This document shows, piece after piece, positions 22,423 through 29,599 of a stretch of 34,227 nucleotides of DNA. The notes below the pieces were generated by a model. The model was given only the letters and a program-made list of their open reading frames with translations. It made no database searches and was not told the DNA's origin. Positions within the stretch are counted from its first letter, which is position 1. Every line of letters starts with the position of its first letter. The translations under genes were made by a program, and so were the position numbers. The DNA is taken from positions 1 to 34,227 of the IMG/VR virus record IMGVR_UViG_3300027963_003641; one strand, 5' to 3'. The DNA is from a virus.

Positions 22423-23469
22423 TTACCATAATTTATAGTCACTAAATCGTCGATATCTATACCCTTGTGTTATTGTATTCAACAGATTGTGCGTGGTTCC
22501 AGTGTATTGGCTGATTTTTTGAACACAGTATTTTAAAAATACATTTTGTTCCAGTAGATCAATGTTGTGTTGTAGTCGAGGATGATTGTTTTTCATAAAT
22601 TCTTGTGTGATCTTGGTGTCTTTGAGCAAATGCAAATTTTTCTCTATAGCCCAATATGCTCTATCCCAAGGATCTGCCAGGTGTTGATAACCATGATCAA
22701 CGATGTCATCAAATACATCAAATCCCAATTGACGCATGCTATCAGGTATGCCCCACCCTCCTATCCAGATGGGCAAGGTGCCGCCATATAGAGCCATGAT
22801 AGTTTTTTCAGTCATAAAAGTTTCGCGTTCATAAAAACAAGGTTCTGTAATTAAACTAACATAACTGGGTTCAAACACAGTAGTTTGTAACAAACCCACA
22901 TAGTTTTTGGCATTGTTTACGTGTCCAGATTTGAGACCGTGCTCCATAAAAACTTCATGACCGAATGTGTAGGTTTTTTCAGGAATATCGATTGGAGTGT
23001 CATGTATGATTTTTTGATAAACATCAGACACGGTATTTCTAATCATGTGATCTCTTTTGAGATTGGTAGTTTTCCAACAAAGAGAATAGGTATAGTTATC
23101 TAATCCAAAGTGCTTGATCAATAGCAATAAAAACTCTCGGTTATGTCGTGGTTTGTTGATCATAAAGTTAAATGCGGCAGTCTTGTTGTTCCAGTTGGGT
23201 TTAATATGTTGCTGTTTAAATTCTTTAACTAGTGAAACTAGGCATATAGGCAAACTCACATGATTGAAATGTTGCAGTTGATCTTCATGTGCCATGTGAT
23301 TAAATATCAAGAAGTGTTGCTGGGGGTCACAGGCGCTGTGTTCCAATAAAGTTTTTACATGAAAGCAGTGATTGTCATCGTCATATTGATGATCGTTTAC
23401 TAAAATAATTTCTGGACGATCTAGAATTTCACTATTGTAACGATATGTTGGACCTATTATTTCTATCAT
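22423..23469 (-). CDS. glycosyltransferase-like protein, tandem copy B (GT10-like)
   Basis: The ATG at 23469 follows GGTGA and gives 348 residues. It is the middle of three tandem paralogs and is closest to copy A across FNFMINKPRHNREFLLLL, CWKTTNLKR and IRDTPIDIPEK-type segments, yet its TEKTIMALYGGTLPIWIGG and IPDSMRQLGFDVFDD blocks and KDTKITQEFMKNNHPRLQHN tail segment match copy C. It therefore looks like a mosaic of its neighbours, as expected from recombination within a tandem array. The C-terminus ends in SDYKLW like copy C. The short gap of 4 bases to each neighbour suggests translational coupling. Substrate unknown. Confidence 0.65.
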   Translation of the reverse strand: MIEIIGPTYRYNSEILDRPEIILVNDHQYDDDNHCFHVKTLLEHSACDPQQHFLIFNHMAHEDQLQHFNHVSLPICLVSLVKEFKQQHIKPNWNNKTAAFNFMINKPRHNREFLLLLIKHFGLDNYTYSLCWKTTNLKRDHMIRNTVSDVYQKIIHDTPIDIPEKTYTFGHEVFMEHGLKSGHVNNAKNYVGLLQTTVFEPSYVSLITEPCFYERETFMTEKTIMALYGGTLPIWIGGWGIPDSMRQLGFDVFDDIVDHGYQHLADPWDRAYWAIEKNLHLLKDTKITQEFMKNNHPRLQHNIDLLEQNVFLKYCVQKISQYTGTTHNLLNTITQGYRYRRFSDYKLW

Positions 23470-23473
23470 GAGT

Positions 23474-24526
23474 TCACCATAATTTATAATCACTGGGCAG
23501 TTGATTTCGAAAACCTTGCCCTTGGGTTATTGACTCAAGAAGTCGCTGTAAAACAGGATTGAATTTTGAAATTTTATCAGTTATGTATTTTTGAAAAACA
23601 TTGCTATTGATTAGATCTACATTGTGTTGCAGTCGAGGATGATTGTTTTTCATAAATTCTTGTGTGATCTTGGTGTCTTTGAGCAAATGCAAATTTTTCT
23701 CTACAGCATGATATACGCGGTCCCAGGGGTCCGGCATGTGCTCATAATTGTGATCTACAATGTCATCAAATACATCAAATCCCAATTGCCGCATAGTATC
23801 AGGTATGCCCCATCCTCCTATCCAGATGGGCAAAGTACCGCCATATAGAGCCATGATAGTTTTTTCAGTCACCAGCGTCTCGCGTTCATAGAAGCAAGGC
23901 TCGGTTATCAAACTAACACAACTGGGTTCAAATACTGTGGTTTGTAAAAGTTTTGTGTACACTTCAGCATTACTACTTTGTCCATATTGTAAACCTTGAT
24001 CTAAAAAAACTTCATGCCCAATTGTGTATATTTTTTCTGGTATGTCGGATTGAATATTTTCTATAATTTGTTTATAAAACTCCAGTCCAACATTGGCCAA
24101 CAGATGTGCTTTTTTGATATTTTTGTTTTTCCAACACAGTGAATAGGTATAATCGCTCAATCCAAAATGTTTGATTAGCAATAATAAAAATTCTCGATTG
24201 GGCCTTGGCTTGTTGATCATAAAGTTAAATGCGGTAGTTTTGTTTTTCCAATCGGGTTGGATATTTTCCAATGCAAACAATGTAGATTCTTTTGCCATGA
24301 ATATAGGCAAACACAGTAATTTATAAGGATGCATCTCATCACTATAATTCACATGATCCGATATTACCAAATGTTGCATGGGATCACAAGTGCTGTGATC
24401 TAGTAGTTTTTTTACATGAAAACACTGATCAATATCATCATAGTGATGATCTCTAATCAAAATTATTTCTGGTTGATCTAGAATTTCACCACGATAGCGA
24501 TATGTTGGGCCTAGTATTTCTATCAT
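23474..24526 (-). CDS. glycosyltransferase-like protein, tandem copy C (GT10-like)
   Basis: The ATG at 24526 aligns with the starts of copies A and B (MIEILGPTYRY) and gives 350 residues; an in-frame TTG at 24583 is possible. It keeps FNFMINKPRPNREFLLLLIKHF, CWKNKNIKKAH, VSLITEPCFYERETLV, and TEKTIMALYGGTLPIW, but is the most divergent copy in its first 90 residues and around residues 140-180. It is the promoter-proximal member of the minus-strand array. Its start is separated by only 11 bases from the start of the divergent plus-strand gene at 24538, leaving no room for a separate promoter. Donor and acceptor sugars are unknown. Confidence 0.65.
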   Translation of the reverse strand: MIEILGPTYRYRGEILDQPEIILIRDHHYDDIDQCFHVKKLLDHSTCDPMQHLVISDHVNYSDEMHPYKLLCLPIFMAKESTLFALENIQPDWKNKTTAFNFMINKPRPNREFLLLLIKHFGLSDYTYSLCWKNKNIKKAHLLANVGLEFYKQIIENIQSDIPEKIYTIGHEVFLDQGLQYGQSSNAEVYTKLLQTTVFEPSCVSLITEPCFYERETLVTEKTIMALYGGTLPIWIGGWGIPDTMRQLGFDVFDDIVDHNYEHMPDPWDRVYHAVEKNLHLLKDTKITQEFMKNNHPRLQHNVDLINSNVFQKYITDKISKFNPVLQRLLESITQGQGFRNQLPSDYKLW

Positions 24527-24533
24527 ATAAGTA
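24526..24533 (+). promoter_or_regulatory. possible late-type promoter box TATAAGTA
   Basis: TATAAGTA differs from T4 late TATAAATA at one base. T4 spacing would start RNA at about 24539, within the ATG at 24538. The same variant box sits in front of the minus-strand gene at 27754 with the same spacing, which supports it. Evidence is short-motif only. Confidence 0.35.
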
Positions 24534-24537
24534 TGGT

Positions 24538-25242
24538 ATGTATTGGAATAATCCCTTAGAACAAGTTCAATATCCTGCCGCAAGTGATATAATATTTAAG
24601 GCCACACATGGTGGTCAACATTGTTTGTTCTGGAATCCACAAGCCGGATTTGCCCATATATCAACCACGCAACGCCTGATAGACTTGTGTACCTGGGCCA
24701 ATCATAACCGACAAACACAAGGTACCCGTGCATTTCTAACCAATCCTCGGTGTTATTATGATATTGCCAACTTGGTTAAACTTAACATGTGGATACACGA
24801 TATACGAAAACAGGGCATAGTCAAGCCTTGGTTGATGCAAGATCTTGCAGACAAGGGATTCAGTGTTGGTACCGGTGATTCAAGATTGCGTTGTCTTGAA
24901 CGCATACCTGAAATACGCACAGTGCCGGCATTTATTTCAACTCATTCAAGTCGTGCGCATTTGTACTACGATCTTGAACCAGTGGAGTCATTTGATCAAT
25001 TTGCTGTTTTATGCGGTGCCGAACCTGGACAAGAATTTTTATTTAGGTTAACTGATCCTACGGCACCATACGGTATAGAATGGTATGAATTCAATAGTTC
25101 GCGCACACGATCAGTCACACCCGGCGAAGATGAAGCAGTTGGCATGATAACTCAATACCTAACTGCACATCCAGAAATTAACTTTACCCCCGAATGGTTT
25201 GATCAGTCAATTGATTGGTCACAATATCAAGCATGTTTGTAA
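24538..25242 (+). CDS. protein of unknown function within the glycosyltransferase island
   Basis: I place the start at the ATG at 24538 (234 residues); the frame is open upstream to 24502, inside the divergent gene. Features are HGGQHCLFWNPQAGFAHIS, CTWANHNRQTQG, CYYDIANLVKLNMWIHDIRKQG, LMQDLADKGFSVGTGDSRLRCLERIPE and a C-terminal PEWFDQSIDWSQYQ. The Trp/Tyr/His-rich make-up suggests a soluble carbohydrate-related or structural protein, but no family is recognised. It is the only plus-strand gene in the island and its 3' end overlaps that of the AsnB-like gene by 16 bases, tail to tail. Expression would need a promoter inside copy C or leaderless initiation. Confidence 0.62.
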   Translation: MYWNNPLEQVQYPAASDIIFKATHGGQHCLFWNPQAGFAHISTTQRLIDLCTWANHNRQTQGTRAFLTNPRCYYDIANLVKLNMWIHDIRKQGIVKPWLMQDLADKGFSVGTGDSRLRCLERIPEIRTVPAFISTHSSRAHLYYDLEPVESFDQFAVLCGAEPGQEFLFRLTDPTAPYGIEWYEFNSSRTRSVTPGEDEAVGMITQYLTAHPEINFTPEWFDQSIDWSQYQACL

Positions 25243-26708
25243 AAAGTTTTTTGTGCTATCTGTTGCCAATCACGGTGGCGGTCCCCGGTTACGTCAATGT
25301 CGACGCCTAACCAAGGTAATGAATCATTGGCATGTCCTGCAAAGCCCATTTTGGGCAATACCAAATCTTCAGACCAGCGTTCTAAGAATTTTTTTCTTAT
25401 TAAAGGTTTGCCCACAGTGTCGACTTTGAACTCCCACGGCAGATTCAAAGCAAATGTCATAACACTTTTGAGTTGGAATGGATTGCGTGTTTCTATTCCA
25501 TGTGCGCCACCTATGCGGTCACTGCCTGGACCATCTGACCCCACTATCTGACACCAGTAGTCGGCCAATAATGTGGCTTGTCGTGGATCGTTGTTGTACA
25601 CACTCAAACACCGTTGCCACGTATCGGAATCAATGTGCAAACTGTATGGGCTCGTGGAGTGAGTTGTGGTATAATCTATACTTCGATACACATCATAGCC
25701 GCCAAATAATTCATCGGCGGCCTGACCAGAAAACAATACTCGTGCGCGACAGGCCTGAGCCACAATCCATTTGCCCACATAACTCCAACTTTGAACAGGC
25801 ATTCTGGTACGCCGCATGAGTGCTAGATATTCTTGAGCATACTGTTCATAATCTACAGATATTTCAGTTAGCCTCGCCAATTGTGCTGGAGATAAAAATT
25901 CTCTAATACGATCGGCTATGGGATCTTTGCCGGACATGTTGGTCACTATCAACTGTGAGGGATTTAGATCACGCAAGATAATACTGCTGTCTAGTCCACC
26001 TGAATAACTAAGAGCGGTGTCGCAGTCGGGTCGGATAATGCGCATGGCTCGGGTCCACAACGCATCAAACTCTTGATAGGCATCATTAAATGTCAGTTCG
26101 CTCCTGGGATTGACCCAACTCCATATGTTGTCCAGGCTGTTGGCAGCCACGTGATTGCTATACAATCTTCCAGGCTCAAGACGTTCAATGCCTTGCCAGG
26201 GTGTTTTGTGTTGCAAGGTCCAACACTTGTTGAGGTAAGGCACTGATATTTTGCCTGCATCAATATAACACAGTATGGGTGCCACTTCACTGCACACAAT
26301 TACAATATCATCATCTTGATAGCGATACAGGTAATGTTCACCTTGCGGATCGCTAGCATATGTAGTGGTCGTAAAGTCAGTATACACCCAAGCCCAAGGA
26401 CCTTCAAAGTATCGGAACAGTCTATGGTCTTTTTGTGCGGCATGGTATACTAGTTCAATATCATTACTGTAACCACCGTGCCAACGAAAATCGTATATTT
26501 CACCATTGTAAGCAAAAAAATCTCTGCTGTTTCTATTATAAAAATCAGCCTTGCCTGTGATGTGTAGTACTGTTTGTGCCACGAATAATCCACCACGATG
26601 CTCGTAACGTGTGAAGTCGGGTCCACGACTTTTTAATATCTCCAATGCCTCTAGATGCTTTTCAAGTGGTATATTGTTACGACTCTCAACAAACAGTATG
26701 CCGCACAT
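25227..26708 (-). CDS. asnB: asparagine synthetase B-like amidotransferase
   Basis: The start is the ATG at 26708 because this leaves Cys2, the glutaminase nucleophile, right after the initiator; the longer open frame to 26762 would bury it. The 493-residue protein has an N-terminal class II glutamine amidotransferase domain (MCGILFVES, SRGPD, YNGEIYDF, FEGPWAWVYTD) and a C-terminal ATP-pyrophosphatase domain with SYSGGLDSS (234-242) and SGQAADELFGGY (327-338), then GIETRNPF and GKPLIRKKF. It forms an amide from an acid, ATP and glutamine. The glycan context suggests a sugar or uronate amidation (as proposed for WbpS-type enzymes) as well as asparagine itself. It overlaps the upstream gene by one base (TAATG). 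Confidence 0.86.
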   Translation of the reverse strand: MCGILFVESRNNIPLEKHLEALEILKSRGPDFTRYEHRGGLFVAQTVLHITGKADFYNRNSRDFFAYNGEIYDFRWHGGYSNDIELVYHAAQKDHRLFRYFEGPWAWVYTDFTTTTYASDPQGEHYLYRYQDDDIVIVCSEVAPILCYIDAGKISVPYLNKCWTLQHKTPWQGIERLEPGRLYSNHVAANSLDNIWSWVNPRSELTFNDAYQEFDALWTRAMRIIRPDCDTALSYSGGLDSSIILRDLNPSQLIVTNMSGKDPIADRIREFLSPAQLARLTEISVDYEQYAQEYLALMRRTRMPVQSWSYVGKWIVAQACRARVLFSGQAADELFGGYDVYRSIDYTTTHSTSPYSLHIDSDTWQRCLSVYNNDPRQATLLADYWCQIVGSDGPGSDRIGGAHGIETRNPFQLKSVMTFALNLPWEFKVDTVGKPLIRKKFLERWSEDLVLPKMGFAGHANDSLPWLGVDIDVTGDRHRDWQQIAQKTFYKHA

Positions 26709-27754
26709 TACCTGATGTCCCGACTCAATTGTTGCAACCATGCTGATTGATTTTCGTACCATATACGCGAGAGGTCAGATAATAATGTTTGATTGTGAAA
26801 TGCTGCCACTTGAGCACGTGATTTTATCTGTTCCCAATCCTGTGTTTTTAAAGTTGCAATAGTTTTTTGTGCCGACGTTGCAAAATATGACATTTTGTGT
26901 TGGGCTTCCATCAAACGATCATAACTGTGATCCACCAAGTCGTCCATGACATCAAATCCCAATTCGCGCAGTTTAGCAATGGCATATCTTCCGGCATACA
27001 TGACCCAAGGAACTGGAGTTACTAAACATCTAAATATTTTCTCACTAAAACTGATCACATTGTCACTGCTGTAAGTTTCAACTATGATATTCAACCAACC
27101 AAGTGTGTACACTTGATCATGTTCGAGTGTGTGATTTTTTATAGGAACCAAGTGGGCCAGATTAACAAACGCATCTTGTTCGGCTGCGGTGCCAGCGTGA
27201 GTTTGTGCCTGATCCAAAAATGCTCGGCGCCGCGCCTGTTCGGATGCCACATGTTTTCCGCCAATATTGCAATTGAAATTGACGTAGCCTGTGTCAAGTC
27301 CCAAAGTTCGATGCAATTGCAACAACATATCCATGCGTTTGTAATCTAAACGATTTACAGCAAAAGTATAATCACGATCAGGACACCAACTTTGATTGCT
27401 GGGCACGTAAGAATAAATCCCATAAAAACTCAGTGGTGTTGATCGCATACGATACACACTGGGACAATTCAAATGATTGTCGGTTATGACTGTGGTATTT
27501 GAATCAAACAGATACGGTGTATCTTGAGATCTATTGGCAGCACAGTCCCAGAGATCATCGACCAAACTGATCACGATCTTCTGGTCTTTGCGTTGCCAAA
27601 TTGATTTGGTATAAGTGACAACTGCGATTTTTTGATAATTGTGCTGTTGCAGACATGCTGAAATAGATTCGATCAATTGTTCTTCTTTTGTTGAGCACCG
27701 GCTCTTGAGCCAAATTTCTCCACTGTGTATCGCTCCCGGTTCGTCTGTTGTCAT
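26708..27754 (-). CDS. glycosyltransferase-like protein, distant fourth member of the GT10-like group
   Basis: The 348-residue protein has a separate N-terminal part (MTTDEPGAIHSGEIWLKS, VVTYTKSIWQ) and then CPDRDYTFAVNRLDYKRMDMLLQLHRTLGLDTGYVNFNC, equivalent to the FNFMINKPR...LLLLIKHFGL block of copies A-C. YSSDNVISFSEKIFRCLVTPVPWVMYAGRYAI and LRELGFDVMDDLVDHSYDRL match the TEKT...LGFDVFDDIVDH block. It is clearly related but much more divergent than A-C are from each other. It is the first gene of the AsnB-like pair, separated from the tandem array by the AsnB-like and 24538 genes. Its ATG coincides with the predicted RNA start of a TATAAGTA box. Confidence 0.62.
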   Translation of the reverse strand: MTTDEPGAIHSGEIWLKSRCSTKEEQLIESISACLQQHNYQKIAVVTYTKSIWQRKDQKIVISLVDDLWDCAANRSQDTPYLFDSNTTVITDNHLNCPSVYRMRSTPLSFYGIYSYVPSNQSWCPDRDYTFAVNRLDYKRMDMLLQLHRTLGLDTGYVNFNCNIGGKHVASEQARRRAFLDQAQTHAGTAAEQDAFVNLAHLVPIKNHTLEHDQVYTLGWLNIIVETYSSDNVISFSEKIFRCLVTPVPWVMYAGRYAIAKLRELGFDVMDDLVDHSYDRLMEAQHKMSYFATSAQKTIATLKTQDWEQIKSRAQVAAFHNQTLLSDLSRIWYENQSAWLQQLSRDIR

Positions 27755-27759
27755 TGTAA

Positions 27760-27767
27760 TACTTATA
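27760..27767 (-). promoter_or_regulatory. possible late-type promoter box TATAAGTA, leaderless spacing
   Basis: On the minus strand TATAAGTA (27767-27760) is followed by 5 bases and then the ATG at 27754. T4 late spacing puts the first transcribed base on the A of that ATG. The same variant box precedes the 24538 gene. Confidence 0.4.
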
Positions 27768-27800
27768 ATAGAAAAGTACTAGTTTTTAGAAACTCAAAAA

Positions 27801-27830
27801 TGCAACAAAAAGTACTACTTTTTTGTTGCA
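27801..27830. promoter_or_regulatory. stem-loop in the divergent intergenic region
   Basis: TGCAACAAAAA (27801-27811) pairs with TTTTTGTTGCA (27820-27830), an 11-base-pair stem with an 8-base loop. It sits between two divergent genes and just upstream of the 27853 promoter. No gene ends here, so it is not an ordinary terminator. T4-type phages carry mobile cassettes made of a stem-loop and an early promoter (PeSL), which this resembles; an operator is the alternative. Confidence 0.55.
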
Positions 27831-27848
27831 GAAATACAACACACAATT

Positions 27849-27903
27849 TCGGTTGACCAAAAAAGCAATTTCGGTTATAATACATGTATGGAACTTAAAA
27901 AGC
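27849..27903 (+). repeat. promoter repeat, copy 1 (before the GIY-YIG gene)
   Basis: This stretch shares CGGTTGACCAA, TATAATAC, TTGTAT/ATGTAT and GAACTTAAAA, in the same order and spacing, with 28219-28274. The two copies flank the GIY-YIG gene. In copy 1 the ATG of the nuclease occupies the place where copy 2 has only untranslated leader. Confidence 0.6.
27853..27881 (+). promoter_or_regulatory. sigma70-like promoter of the GIY-YIG gene, leaderless spacing
   Basis: TTGACC (27853-27858), 17 bases, TATAAT (27876-27881). Adding 7 bases puts the RNA start exactly at the A of the ATG at 27888. An 11-base direct repeat CAATTTCGGTT flanks the -35 box (27844-27854 and 27867-27877). Confidence 0.65.
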
Positions 27904-28235
27904 AACCCCGAAAAAAGCGTACAGACCGCACTCACATTGTGTACATGCTCACAAGCGGCGAAGACTTCTACATTGGAGTCACTGCCAAGACTGCAGGCAC
28001 TGTGAAAAAATCAGTGATGACTCGTTGCATGAAACACTTGTACCGAGCACGAAGCGAAGACAAGTCGTGGTTGCTTTATGAGACCATGCGTGAGCGTGGG
28101 GTCAGTAGTTTTACCGTTGGAGTTTTAGCAGTCGTGCGTGGCAAAACCGAAGCACACAATTTTGAGCGCGAACTAATACGAAAGTATGCACCTAATTTGA
28201 ATACAGATGTACGTGCGAAAACGGTTGACCAATAA
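27888..28235 (+). CDS. GIY-YIG family nuclease, free-standing
   Basis: The 115-residue protein has THIVYMLTSGEDFYIGVT (about residues 15-32), the GIY...YIG pair with VYM in the first element, then MTRCMKH with the catalytic-type Arg46, and FERELIRKYAPNLN with the metal-binding Glu95. This is a minimal single-domain enzyme with no obvious extra DNA-binding domain, only a basic N-terminal tail (KKQPRKKR). Phages use such proteins as homing or degradation nucleases. No split gene or intron surrounds it. It lies between two near-identical promoter repeats, as if inserted with a copy of the regulatory cassette. Its predicted mRNA has no leader and no Shine-Dalgarno site. Confidence 0.82.
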   Translation: MELKKQPRKKRTDRTHIVYMLTSGEDFYIGVTAKTAGTVKKSVMTRCMKHLYRARSEDKSWLLYETMRERGVSSFTVGVLAVVRGKTEAHNFERELIRKYAPNLNTDVRAKTVDQ

Positions 28236-28274
28236 TTGGATATTTGCTATAATACTTGTATAGAAACTTAAAAG
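28219..28274 (+). repeat. promoter repeat, copy 2 (before the 28284 gene)
   Basis: The second copy of the cassette at 27849-27903. Its -35 box lies in the last codons of the GIY-YIG gene, so the 3' end of that ORF and the promoter share bases. Confidence 0.6.
28225..28253 (+). promoter_or_regulatory. sigma70-like promoter of the 28284 gene
   Basis: TTGACC (28225-28230), 17-base spacer, TATAAT (28248-28253). Predicted RNA start about 28260, followed by AAAAGGAG before the ATG at 28284. Confidence 0.68.
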
Positions 28275-28283
28275 GAGCCCTCC

Positions 28284-28631
28284 ATGACAGTAACAGTAAA
28301 CGGTGTCAAAGTAGACACAATCGTAGCCGAAGCCAAGTCAGCCGCTAGACAGGCCGCTGAAAAGTTTTTCCAAGAAAAACTAGGCGGGCAAGATCAGTAT
28401 GCTTGTGGCTTTGCCTGGGTTGACATTTTTGGTGTTCGAGGCAATACCAAATTGGGCCGGGCTTTGAAAGAAGCCGGTGTTAAGAAGAGCCATACAGGTG
28501 CTTTCCAAATTTGGAATCCAGCAGACATGTATGTACAGAACGTAGACACACTAGAGGCAGGTGCCCAAGCGGCGGCTGATGTTTTCAAGCAATACGGCTT
28601 CACTGCCTACGCTGGTAGCCGTTTAGACTAA
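28284..28631 (+). CDS. conserved phage protein of unknown function
   Basis: A 115-residue protein with a strong AAGGAG and a near-consensus promoter. TVTVNGVKVDTIVAEAKSAARQAAEKFFQEKL is a helical start; ACGFAWVDIFGVRGNTKLGRALKEAG and FQIWNPADMYVQNVDTLEAGAQAAADVFKQYGF follow. I recognise the general pattern (VRGNTKLGR, WNP, YVQN, AG-AA-V) as that of a phage protein commonly found without an assigned function. It is not membrane-bound. Expression is likely early, given a host-type promoter. Confidence 0.78.
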   Translation: MTVTVNGVKVDTIVAEAKSAARQAAEKFFQEKLGGQDQYACGFAWVDIFGVRGNTKLGRALKEAGVKKSHTGAFQIWNPADMYVQNVDTLEAGAQAAADVFKQYGFTAYAGSRLD

Positions 28632-28725
28632 GGAAATTGTATGATTGAAATGTTTTTATTCCTGGCCATTACCTTTGCGATCAAAGTTTGGTTTATCAAC
28701 CGATACATGTAAGGAAATTGTATGA
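28629..28725 (+). repeat. 16-base direct repeat at two adjacent translation starts
   Basis: TAAGGAAATTGTATGA occurs at 28629-28644 and 28710-28725. Each copy holds a stop codon, the Shine-Dalgarno AAGGAAA, and the start of the next gene. It looks like a duplicated translation-start cassette. Confidence 0.7.
28641..28712 (+). CDS. tiny single-span membrane protein (23 aa)
   Basis: The 23-residue peptide MIEMFLFLAITFAIKVWF + INRYM is one hydrophobic helix with a basic C-terminal end. It has AAGGAAA 6 bases upstream of its ATG. Because its start context is duplicated at the following gene it is likely translated. Single-span phage peptides of this size often act on the host membrane, but no function can be claimed. 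Confidence 0.6.
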   Translation: MIEMFLFLAITFAIKVWFINRYM

Positions 28726-28904
28726 GATTATCACCACTCGACGAGCGTATGAATGCAGACATTGATGCGCTGATTGCCAAATTAGAAGCGGCAAAAACTT
28801 CACGCACCTATCTGCAACGTGCCAGCCTGGTGGGCAAGATTGCCGAACAGTGCCAAAGTTATGAATTTTATTGGGAAGATAGACTTCTCAGTCTAATGGA
28901 CTAA
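28722..28904 (+). CDS. small helical protein of unknown function
   Basis: A 60-residue protein, probably two or three helices: SPLDERMNADIDALIAKLEAAKTSRTYLQRASLVGKIAEQC and YEFYWEDRLLSLMD. The start follows the second copy of the AAGGAAA repeat. It has no recognised domain. Compact all-helical proteins of this kind are common in the early region of T4-type phages as host-protein inhibitors; this is only context. Confidence 0.65.
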   Translation: MRLSPLDERMNADIDALIAKLEAAKTSRTYLQRASLVGKIAEQCQSYEFYWEDRLLSLMD

Positions 28905-28911
28905 GTGTATT

Positions 28912-29148
28912 ATGAACCAGATCAGTCAATATCTTGTCAGCATTGATCGGCCACCCTATGTGAATGGTAGGCGGGTAGGGCAGGCCACACCTTGTGTGAG
29001 TTATGGTCAGTCCTCTTGGTTTATCTCGTTCTATGATGGGTATACTCATTCCAACAACCCCGTGTTCACAGATGAAGATGGGTTGAATGCCGCACCCACC
29101 ATTCGAGAATACGCAACAAACTTAGGATTTGAACCATGTACCAACTAA
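28912..29148 (+). CDS. small protein of unknown function
   Basis: A 78-residue protein: ISQYLVSIDRPPYVNGRRVG, then a beta-rich CVSYGQSSWFISFYDGYTHSNNPVFTDEDG and a helix REYATNLGF. No ribosome-binding site is obvious before the ATG (GTGTATT), though coupling with the preceding gene, 7 bases away, is possible. The end overlaps the next gene by 13 bases. No family is recognised. Confidence 0.6.
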   Translation: MNQISQYLVSIDRPPYVNGRRVGQATPCVSYGQSSWFISFYDGYTHSNNPVFTDEDGLNAAPTIREYATNLGFEPCTN

Positions 29149-29333
29149 TCTTTACATTTTTGGTTGTGACCAAGGCCGGGATTCCAGGCTTTCACATAGA
29201 GCGCATGAGTCAGTTTCGCGAACTAGAGGACTGCGAAAAGACCAAGACTTCCATGATTGTATACATGGACAAGTTGGTGCGGGAGAACAAGATGTTTCCC
29301 GGAGTTTTTGAATGTCAAAAGGTACAGCGATGA
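29136..29333 (+). CDS. small protein with hydrophobic N-terminus and two cysteines
   Basis: A 65-residue protein with a short hydrophobic start (YQLIFTFLVVT) and two cysteines (LEDCEKT and FECQKV) that could form a disulfide after export. It starts inside the previous gene and its stop overlaps the ATG of the next (ATGA at 29330-29333). A secreted or membrane-tethered small protein is possible. The evidence is composition and coupling only; an alternative is a short cytoplasmic protein. Confidence 0.55.
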   Translation: MYQLIFTFLVVTKAGIPGFHIERMSQFRELEDCEKTKTSMIVYMDKLVRENKMFPGVFECQKVQR

Positions 29334-29599
29334 ACAAAGAAATTACACTCACACCTGCGGGTGGACGATTCTATCGTGCCATGGCCTTCCACTGGGTCAC
29401 TGTGGCTGTTGTCATGCCGCTCCTTGCCATTGCCATGATTGCGGCCATACTGAATCCGTTTTGGTTTCGTGATAGTATGTTTAACTTTGTAGAACGCAAG
29501 ATCAACGAATTCACACGCTGGCGCAACAATATGAAATATCGTGTGTATCTTGGATGTGATCCTGTGGTTTGGCACACGCTCCGGGGCGACTTGAAGTGA
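29330..29599 (+). CDS. small single-span membrane protein
   Basis: The ATG at 29330 overlaps the previous stop (ATGA), giving 89 residues; an upstream in-frame ATG at 29312 is possible. There is one transmembrane segment near residues 23-45 (WVTVAVVMPLLAIAMIAAIL). It is followed by a basic amphipathic region FNFVERKINEFTRWRNNMKYR and a short tail. It probably sits in the inner membrane with the basic part in the cytoplasm. No domain name is recognised. Its stop overlaps the GTG start of the next gene (GTGA). Confidence 0.6.
   Translation: MNKEITLTPAGGRFYRAMAFHWVTVAVVMPLLAIAMIAAILNPFWFRDSMFNFVERKINEFTRWRNNMKYRVYLGCDPVVWHTLRGDLK

Noticed and set aside
21330-24526. CRISPR-like or other regular DNA repeat
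   Set aside because: The repeated DNA is explained by three tandem paralogous genes; there are no short evenly spaced repeats with spacers.
25227-26708. Gat-QueC fusion (glutamine amidotransferase plus QueC) that would complete the preQ0 pathway
   Set aside because: The C-terminal domain has SGQAADELFGGY and GIETRNPF as in AsnB and lacks the QueC zinc cysteines; it is an asparagine-synthetase-like protein.
26709-26762. N-terminal extension of the AsnB-like protein
   Set aside because: Class II amidotransferases need Cys directly after the initiator Met; the extension would place it at residue 20 and lies inside the upstream gene.
27755-27887. Origin of replication in the AT-rich divergent gap
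   Set aside because: There is a stem-loop and a short direct repeat, but no iterated binding sites or other origin feature; promoter and cassette functions explain it better.
27888-28235. Intron-encoded homing endonuclease
   Set aside because: Neither flank is part of a split gene and no intron core is visible; it is free-standing, between promoter repeats.
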